This document shows, piece after piece, positions 59,201 to 64,000 of a stretch of 64,000 bases of DNA. Both the position numbers and the translations under genes were made by a program. Source of the stretch: Candidatus Accumulibacter conexus (GTDB lineage Bacteria; Pseudomonadota; Gammaproteobacteria; Burkholderiales; Rhodocyclaceae). Numbering within the stretch: position 1 is the stretch's first letter; each line of letters opens with the position of its first letter. The stretch is from positions 26,568-90,567 of the forward strand of contig JAGFNJ010000014.1 in NCBI GenBank assembly GCA_017592775.1, written 5' to 3'. A model generated the notes under the pieces. The model was not told where the DNA came from and ran no database searches. It saw nothing but the letters and a program-made list of their open reading frames with translations.

Positions 59201-59498
59201 GACTGACGCCGGCAGCGCACCAGACAGGCCTGCAGCCGAACGCGGGCCGCCGAACGCAGTGTGTGACGCCGTCGACGGCGCGCGGGGGAGTGGCTGCGCA
59301 CGAGCGGTCCGCACCGCCGCTCGCAGCCGGGCGGGTACTGCTGCCCCGGAACGCCAGTCCTGGCCCACTGCCGTGCGGCGCCGGCAGGAAGCCCCGCCCG
59401 TGCCGCGTCGTCGCGTCGTCAGGCAAAGAAAAAGGCCACCGAACGCATCCGGTGGCCTGCGCGACCAGGGCCGCAGGAGCGCGGCCGCTGCTGCGGGA
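59201..59498. other. Gap between convergent genes
   Basis: About 300 bp between the anti-sigma gene (+) and the vWA PEP-CTERM gene (-). It contains the leftward terminator at 59421-59458; otherwise nothing recognised. Confidence 0.45.
59421..59458 (-). terminator. Rho-independent terminator of the vWA PEP-CTERM gene
   Basis: Read leftward, AGGCCACCG (50-58 end) and CGGTGGCCT form a perfect 9-bp stem with an 8-base loop, followed by TTTTTCTTTG. It lies about 40 bp after the stop codon at 59499. Confidence 0.85.
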
Positions 59499-60245
59499 TC
59501 AGTCCTGCTTGGCGCGACGGCGGATGCCGAGCAGGCCCGTCAGCGCGAGGCCGGCGAGGGCCAGCGAGCCTGGCTCGGGCACACCGGTCACGACCTGGAT
59601 CTTGTTGCCGATCGCGGCGGCATAGCCGGCTGCATCCGGGACGGCGATGTAGAAGCCCTGGGTCGGGAAGGCGTACGGGCTGGTGGTATCGCAAGCCTGC
59701 GGGTAGCAGATCGAGCCCTGCAGGTAGGCCGCGTTGACACCGCCCCCGATTGCCTCGATGCTCAGGTTGTCGACACCGGCTGCGATCAGGCTGTTTCTCG
59801 CAGCGGTTGCTGCATTCTGGTCGTTGGGAACTCCGTCCGTGGCCAGGTTGACGTAGCTGAAGCTGATCGCCTGCGTCGACGCGGACAAGGTGCTCTGCAT
59901 GGTGCTGAACCCGGCCGCCATGTCGGTGCCGCCGCCGGTGAAGACAATGCCAGCAATGGCGCTGGCGACGGCTGTCCGGGTGGCAGCACTGTCGATCAGG
60001 ACGTGGTTCACATCCACGGACGCGCCGTTGGCAAAGGAGACTACGGAAAGTTCGTAGCTCGAGTCGATCGGGATCAGGCTGTTGACGGCGCTCGAGAGGC
60101 CGTTCACGATGGTCGTCCAGTTACTCGAGCCAATGCTGCCCGAGCGGTCGAGGATGAAACCCAGTTGGGTGACGGCATAACTGGGGGTGGCGGCGATGGA
60201 GCCGATCAGGCCGAGCGCGAGGACGACGGCTTTCTTGTTGAACAT
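59499..60245 (-). CDS. vWA-domain PEP-CTERM exoprotein
   Basis: 248 residues. Signal peptide MFNKKAVVLALGLIGSIAATPSYA; a von Willebrand A domain with the MIDAS motif ILDRSGSIGSSNW (DxSxS), Thr in GGGTDMAAG and Asp in LATDGVPND; then the sorting signal VPEPGSLALAGLALTGLLGI and RRRAK. vWA domains bind proteins or matrix through a metal, so this may be a surface adhesin attached by exosortase. RBS AGGAG is just upstream. Promoter of sigma-54 type and a clear terminator. Confidence 0.92.
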   Translation of the reverse strand: MFNKKAVVLALGLIGSIAATPSYAVTQLGFILDRSGSIGSSNWTTIVNGLSSAVNSLIPIDSSYELSVVSFANGASVDVNHVLIDSAATRTAVASAIAGIVFTGGGTDMAAGFSTMQSTLSASTQAISFSYVNLATDGVPNDQNAATAARNSLIAAGVDNLSIEAIGGGVNAAYLQGSICYPQACDTTSPYAFPTQGFYIAVPDAAGYAAAIGNKIQVVTGVPEPGSLALAGLALTGLLGIRRRAKQD

Positions 60246-60334
60246 GGTGATATCTCCTGGAAAAAAGTGGTCAGTGATCTGGGAAGCAGCCGCTGGAATG
60301 AATGACTTGAATCTTCACTCCGCACAACGCTATA

Positions 60335-60350
60335 AGCAGATACCATGCCA
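60335..60350 (-). promoter_or_regulatory. Sigma-54 type promoter of the vWA PEP-CTERM gene
   Basis: Read on the minus strand, TGGCATGGTATCTGCT matches TGGCACGNNNNTTGCW except at two positions, with GG and GC correctly spaced. The -12 half CTGCT is the same as at the other PEP-CTERM promoter (31443-31458). The leader would be about 78 nt. Confidence 0.65.
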
Positions 60351-60414
60351 GACTTCTTATCAGTTTGTTTTATCAAAGGAAGATGTGTTCGGGACGAGCG
60401 CAGCGCCGGGCGAA

Positions 60415-60422
60415 TGTAAAGA
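60415..60422 (-). promoter_or_regulatory. Possible enhancer box TCTTTACA
   Basis: Minus-strand TCTTTACATTC begins 64 bp upstream of the -24 element, the same octamer as at 31383-31390. A possible activator (PrsR-like) site. Confidence 0.4.
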
Positions 60423-60460
60423 CCGTCGACAGCGCACCCCGATCGCCAACCGATCCGCCG

Positions 60461-60530
60461 CCTGCCTGATCCTGCCTGATCCTGCCTGATCCTGCCTGAT
60501 CCTGCCTGATCCTGCTTGGGCCTGCTTGGG
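60461..60530. repeat. 10-bp tandem repeat array
   Basis: Five exact copies of CCTGCCTGAT (60461-60510) followed by two of CCTGCTTGGG (60511-60530). No spacers, so not CRISPR. It ends 31 bp beyond the phoX stop codon (minus strand). Copy number could vary by slippage. Confidence 0.9.
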
Positions 60531-60561
60531 CCTGCCGCCGGCAGCCGCAGCACACAAGCCT

Positions 60562-62508
60562 TCAGCCGCCGACGACGCCGCCGTCCTGGCGCCGGATGAC
60601 GACCGTCGCCGAACGCGGGCGACCGCCGGTGACCTCGCTGAACTGGTTCGCCGGCCAGGCCGAGCCGGCCAGCGGCCCGCCGGGTTGCGGGCGACCGCCG
60701 GCGACCTCGCCCGGATGCTGGATGTTGACGAACAGGTTGCAGCCATCCGGGGTGGCACACAGGCCGGTGATCTCGCAGCCCTTCGGACCGGTGAGGAAGC
60801 GGCGAATCTCGCCGCTGACGACATCGGCGACGAGCATCTGGTTGTTGCCCAGGCGTGCGCGGGAACCCCGCTCGAGCAGGCTGTCGGGGACATCGGTCTG
60901 TATCCACAGCCGGCCGCGCTGGTCGAACCAGAGGCCGTCGGGGCAGGCGAAGTCGTCGCCGCGGATGTTGCCGCGGCGTGCCGGATCGGCATCCTGCGCG
61001 TCGCCGGCGAGGACGAAGACGTCCCAGTCGAAAGCCGTCGCGGCGGCGTCGCCGCCCTCCTCGCGCCAGCGGATGATGTGGCCGAAGGCGTTCGCCGGCC
61101 GCGGGTTGGCCGCATCCGCCGTCAGCCGACGGCTGTTGCCGGTGAGCGCGCAATGGACCTCGCCGGTGTGCGGATGGACGGCGATCCACTCCGGGCGATC
61201 CATCTTCGTCGCGCCAACGAGATCGGCAGCCGCGCGCGTCCGGATCAGGATGTCGGCCTGGTCGGCAAAACCGCTGCCGGCGTCGAGACCGTTCTGTCCA
61301 TGCACCAGCGCCAGCCAGCGACCGCGGCCATCGCCATCGAAGCGGGCCACATGCAGGGTTCCGACGCTGAGCAGCCGCTCCCTGCCCGGCGGCCGGCCGG
61401 CGTCGTAGCGGTCGCGCGAGACATACTTGTAGAGGTACTCGAACTGCTCGTCGTCGCCCATGTACACGACGACGCGACCGTCGCCGGCGAGGGTCACGGT
61501 CGCCCCCTCGTGCTTGCAGCGACCGAGGGCGGTGTGCTTGACCGGCACGCTGGCAGGATTCCAGGGGTCGATCTCGACCACCCAGCCGAAGCGGTTGGGC
61601 TCGTTCGGCTCGCGCGCAACGTCGAAGCGACTGTCGTGTTCGTGCCAGCGGTAGCCGGCGGCACGCTGGCGAATGCCGTAGCGCTTCTGCGCCGGCGTCG
61701 GCTGCGCCAGCCCGTTGAAGTAGGAGTCGAAGTTCTCCTCGCAGGTGAGGTAGGTGCCCCACGGCGTGACGCCCATGGCGCAGTTGGCGAGCGTGCCGAA
61801 GACGACGTTGCCGCGCCGGTCGTCACGCGTGCACATCGCCGCCGCCCCGGCAGCCGGACCGTCGATGCGCATCGGCGTGCGGGCGGTGATGCGCCGCGCG
61901 TAGGGCGACGGGCGCACGACGCGCCAGCGCGGGCCATCTGCCTGCGCCGCGAGTTCGACCTCGATCACCGATACGCCATGGGCATTCTGCGACTTCAGCG
62001 TCTTGCCGTGGCTCCAGTCGGCGGCGCCATCCGGGTGCAGCAACCGCTCGTCGGTGTACTCGTGATTGACGCAGAGCAGGCCGCGTGTCGACGATGGGCG
62101 GCCGTCGACGTGCAGGGGAAAGAAGTGCATTCCGTCGTGGTGCATCCCGGCCTGCTCGGCCTGTTCGGCAGCGCTGTTGCCGGCATCGGCACGAAACGCC
62201 GGTCCGGCCGAAACCGGGTCGCCCCAGGCATACAGCAGTTGCAGCGTGCAGCCCTCGGCAACGCGCACCAGGTCGTCGGTCGACGGCGGCAGCGATTCGA
62301 AGCCGAAGTCCGGACGCCCTCCCGCGGCCACCAGTGCCGCCCCCCACGAAGAGGCAAGAAAGGGCAGCGCGGCGCTGCCGAGACCGATCTGCAGCAGCCG
62401 GCGCCGCGTGTTTGACAGCCCGGAGAACGGTTCGGGAAGCCCGCTGCAGCCACTGTCGCGATTGCGGTTGCCGTCGCGGTGCCGGTTGCCGGCTGGATCA
62501 TCATTCAT
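60562..62508 (-). CDS. phoX: PhoX-family Tat-exported phosphatase
   Basis: 648 residues. Twin-arginine signal NTRRRLLQIGLGSAALPFLASS near residues 32-54; then features of PhoX: GLLCVNHEYTDERLL, NCAMGVTPWGTYLTCEENFDSYF, GWVVEIDPWNP, LGRCKHEGATVTL, YMGDDEQFEYLYKYVS, and a C-terminal NIQHPGE. PhoX enzymes use Ca and Fe and hydrolyse phosphate esters in the periplasm. The ATG at 62508 keeps a complete Tat signal; earlier frames are low-complexity. No Pho box is evident upstream. A GATAAT-like hexamer is near 62553. Confidence 0.93.
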   Translation of the reverse strand: MNDDPAGNRHRDGNRNRDSGCSGLPEPFSGLSNTRRRLLQIGLGSAALPFLASSWGAALVAAGGRPDFGFESLPPSTDDLVRVAEGCTLQLLYAWGDPVSAGPAFRADAGNSAAEQAEQAGMHHDGMHFFPLHVDGRPSSTRGLLCVNHEYTDERLLHPDGAADWSHGKTLKSQNAHGVSVIEVELAAQADGPRWRVVRPSPYARRITARTPMRIDGPAAGAAAMCTRDDRRGNVVFGTLANCAMGVTPWGTYLTCEENFDSYFNGLAQPTPAQKRYGIRQRAAGYRWHEHDSRFDVAREPNEPNRFGWVVEIDPWNPASVPVKHTALGRCKHEGATVTLAGDGRVVVYMGDDEQFEYLYKYVSRDRYDAGRPPGRERLLSVGTLHVARFDGDGRGRWLALVHGQNGLDAGSGFADQADILIRTRAAADLVGATKMDRPEWIAVHPHTGEVHCALTGNSRRLTADAANPRPANAFGHIIRWREEGGDAAATAFDWDVFVLAGDAQDADPARRGNIRGDDFACPDGLWFDQRGRLWIQTDVPDSLLERGSRARLGNNQMLVADVVSGEIRRFLTGPKGCEITGLCATPDGCNLFVNIQHPGEVAGGRPQPGGPLAGSAWPANQFSEVTGGRPRSATVVIRRQDGGVVGG

Positions 62509-62623
62509 CGGCGGCCTTGCGTCCTCGCTGGCGTGGAAAGCGTGATTATCCCCCGCCGGCCGGCCGCATGACCAGCCGGAAGCAGAACGTATCGCGGACG
62601 CGACGGCGAATCGTCGGCAGCGA

Positions 62624-63496
62624 TCAGTCCGCTGCCGCGATGATCGCCGTCGCGCCGGCGTGCAACGCGCGCAGTGCATCCGCTTCGATGCCGAGCAGCG
62701 GCAGGCACACTTCCCCGAGCTTCGCCCATTCCTGTGTTCCACTCGCGCCGGTCAGCTCCTGCAGGAGGTGTTCGGCGGTCTGGCTGACGGCGATCAGGCG
62801 CCGGCTGGGCGCCGGCAGTTCCGACTCGCCAGGAGCGAGCGCCGCGCGGTCGTGGTGATGCCGGATCGCCTCGCAGATGTCATCCGGCAGCCACCAGTCG
62901 ACTGCCATCAGAGCGCCGATGACCGCATGATCGGTCGGATGCTCTGCCCGTTCGACGGCGGTGAACGAACGTTCGGCGTCGCCATTGGCGCGCGCCAGCG
63001 TCTGCATGTAAGTGGGCAGCCGGCGCAGGAGAATGACGATTCCGCAGTCGCGGAAAAGGCCGAAGGTGTAGGCATCGGCAGCGTTCAGGCCGGGCAGCTT
63101 CACTTCCTGCGCCAGCCAGCCCGACAGCGCGGCGATGCGCGCCGACGCGTCCCAGAAGCGGACGTAGTGGCCGCTGTTGGGAAAGGCGCGGCGCAGGCTG
63201 ATCGCGGCGACCGCCCGGCTCGTCACGTCGAGACCAAGCAGCATGAGCGCGTCGGCGACCGAAGGCACGCGCGTGCGCAGGCCGAACGATGGCGAGTTGG
63301 CCGTCTTGATGAGGCCGGCGGCGAGCCCGACGTCGGCGTTGATCAGTTGCCCGACGCGACGCAGGCACGGGTTCTCCTGCAGCATCTCGCTGCGGATGCG
63401 ATCGATGATCAGCGGTCGCGGCGGAATGTCGATCAGCCTGAGGCTGACCTCGAGGGCCGTTTCCACCGCCGCCCGGCCGGCCGAACCGGCGTTCAT
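62624..63496 (-). CDS. HDOD-domain protein
   Basis: 290 residues from the ATG at 63496, which overlaps the previous stop by one base (TGATG); an ATG at 63523 is an alternative. HDOD core: LINADVGLAAGLIKTANSPSFGL, VADALMLLGLDVTSRAVAAISL, and ADAYTFGLFRDCGIVILLRRL. HDOD proteins act as signalling adapters. It is coupled to the EAL fragment, so the pair was probably one c-di-GMP-linked signalling unit. Confidence 0.85.
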   Translation of the reverse strand: MNAGSAGRAAVETALEVSLRLIDIPPRPLIIDRIRSEMLQENPCLRRVGQLINADVGLAAGLIKTANSPSFGLRTRVPSVADALMLLGLDVTSRAVAAISLRRAFPNSGHYVRFWDASARIAALSGWLAQEVKLPGLNAADAYTFGLFRDCGIVILLRRLPTYMQTLARANGDAERSFTAVERAEHPTDHAVIGALMAVDWWLPDDICEAIRHHHDRAALAPGESELPAPSRRLIAVSQTAEHLLQELTGASGTQEWAKLGEVCLPLLGIEADALRALHAGATAIIAAAD

Positions 63497-63870
63497 CAGG
63501 GGGTTCTTGCCGTTTTCATCCACCGTAACAGTGCCTCCTCGGGCATCGGCTTCGCGTGCAGGAAGCCCTGCGTCGCGTCCACTCGCGCCGCTTCGCAGGC
63601 GGCCAGTTGCGCAGCGGTCTCGACGCCCTCGGCGACGACGACCATTCCCAGTTCACCAGCCAGACGGGTGATCGCGCTCAGGATGGCGAAGGCGCGGCGG
63701 TCGCCGGGCAGCTCGCTGATGAACGCACGATCGAACTTGAGCTTGGTCGCCGGCAGGTCTTTCAGGTTGGCGAGGCTCGAATAGCCGGTACCGAAGTCAT
63801 CGATCGCCAGGCCGACCCCCGCTTCGTGCGCACCGCGCAGGTTGGCCTGCACGACCGGTGAAACGTCCAT
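63496..63870 (-). pseudogene. EAL-domain protein cut off at its N-terminal side
   Basis: 124 residues are left, starting MDVSPVVQANLRGAHEAG and holding the C-terminal half of an EAL domain (IDDFGTGYSSL, LKFDRAFIS, VVVAEGVET, TQGFLHAKPM). The catalytic EAL motif and everything before it is missing. Upstream in the same frame there are about 30 residues without EAL character and then a stop, and the DNA there looks like the end of an insertion sequence. An intact PDE is therefore not encoded; a short product could still be translated. Confidence 0.75.
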
Positions 63871-63887
63871 GAACCTAAAAACCGCAG

Positions 63888-64000
63888 TTAGCCGACTCCA
63901 TCCGCATAATTTCCCAGCAACCGATGCGTTGGTGGCTCCTCGATACCAGCGAGAATCCGCTTGAGGTGATCACAGACGCGATGCCAAACGGATGGGGCGG
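63888..64000 (-). mobile_element. Probable 3' end of an IS transposase gene
   Basis: From the window edge a frame is open leftward and ends at the TAA at 63890-63888; its last residues read HLKRILAGIEEPPTHRLLGN and YADGVG. This looks like a transposase C-terminus, and the stop lies only 17 bp before the truncated EAL frame, as expected for an IS edge. The AT-rich run AACCTAAAAACCGCAGTTA at 63872-63890 may be its terminal repeat. Family not assigned. Confidence 0.45.

Larger units (their letters stand above)
60246..60561. other. Regulatory and repeat region between two leftward genes
   Basis: About 315 bp. It holds the promoter of the vWA PEP-CTERM gene, an upstream box, and next to the phoX end a 10-bp tandem repeat. 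Confidence 0.5.

Noticed and set aside
60461-60530. Possible CRISPR-like array
   Set aside because: Units are 10 bp and directly abutting with no spacers; no cas gene is present.
62508-62623. Pho box upstream of phoX
   Set aside because: No pair of CTGTCAT-like repeats is visible in the 115-bp interval.

Overview
The window is a GC-rich (roughly two-thirds G+C by eye), gene-dense stretch of a Gram-negative chromosome. Lipoprotein and Tat signals, two PEP-CTERM proteins, a PhoX phosphatase, a branched-chain amino acid type (HAAT) ABC transporter, many two-component and cyclic-di-GMP proteins and several toxin-antitoxin modules together suggest an environmental betaproteobacterium of the Rhodocyclales type, such as a 'Candidatus Accumulibacter'-like organism. 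That taxonomic placement is inference from gene content and protein style, not a database match. I saw no rRNA or tRNA gene and no CRISPR array.

Layout. 1-6291 (+): the 3' part of a CsgG-like lipoprotein, thpR, a DMT exporter, and a PstS-like binding protein followed 27 bp later by a large hybrid histidine kinase. 6384-11036 (-): an apparent three-gene unit made of a CHAT-protease-like protein, an MBL-fold hydrolase and a YitT-type membrane protein. 11438-17221 (+): five tightly packed genes (GT39, ArnC/GtrB-like GT2, ATP-grasp ligase, sugar epimerase, flippase-like membrane protein), probably a pathway that builds and transfers a modified sugar on a polyprenyl carrier. 17426-18209: a VapC-type TA module with a visible promoter/operator. 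18366-28552 (+): a GntR/FCD regulator with a 16-bp palindromic operator, then livJ, putA, an orphan addiction-module antitoxin, livHMGF and an EamA exporter, mostly with overlapping or nearly touching ends. 28729-31284: RHH/PIN and ParDE modules flanking a P-loop kinase-like gene.

31285-41600: a PEP-CTERM protein with a sigma-54 type promoter, alanine dehydrogenase (-), a soluble hybrid kinase, a periplasmic binding protein coupled to a PAS-GGDEF-EAL protein, and a divergent NtrB-like kinase / FixJ-like regulator pair. 41928-56833 (+): a 15-kb chemosensory operon (cheY, mcp, STAS, cheA, mcp, cheW, mcp remnant, mcp, mcp, PAS, cheD, cheR, cheB, HDOD) with no flagellar gene beside it. Its CheA carries a tandem motif like the c-di-GMP-binding MshEN domain, and two of its receptors share about 480 bp of identical DNA.

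56834-64000: inverted repeats, a MNT/HEPN module, an ECF sigma/anti-sigma pair, a vWA PEP-CTERM protein (-) with a second sigma-54 type promoter, a 10-bp tandem repeat, PhoX (-), an HDOD protein (-) and an EAL domain cut off at its N-terminal side by what looks like the end of an insertion sequence.

The strongest candidates for something new are the CHAT/MBL gene pair, the ATP-grasp-containing glycolipid cluster, the matching sigma-54 promoter and upstream box at both PEP-CTERM genes, and the MshEN-like element in CheA.
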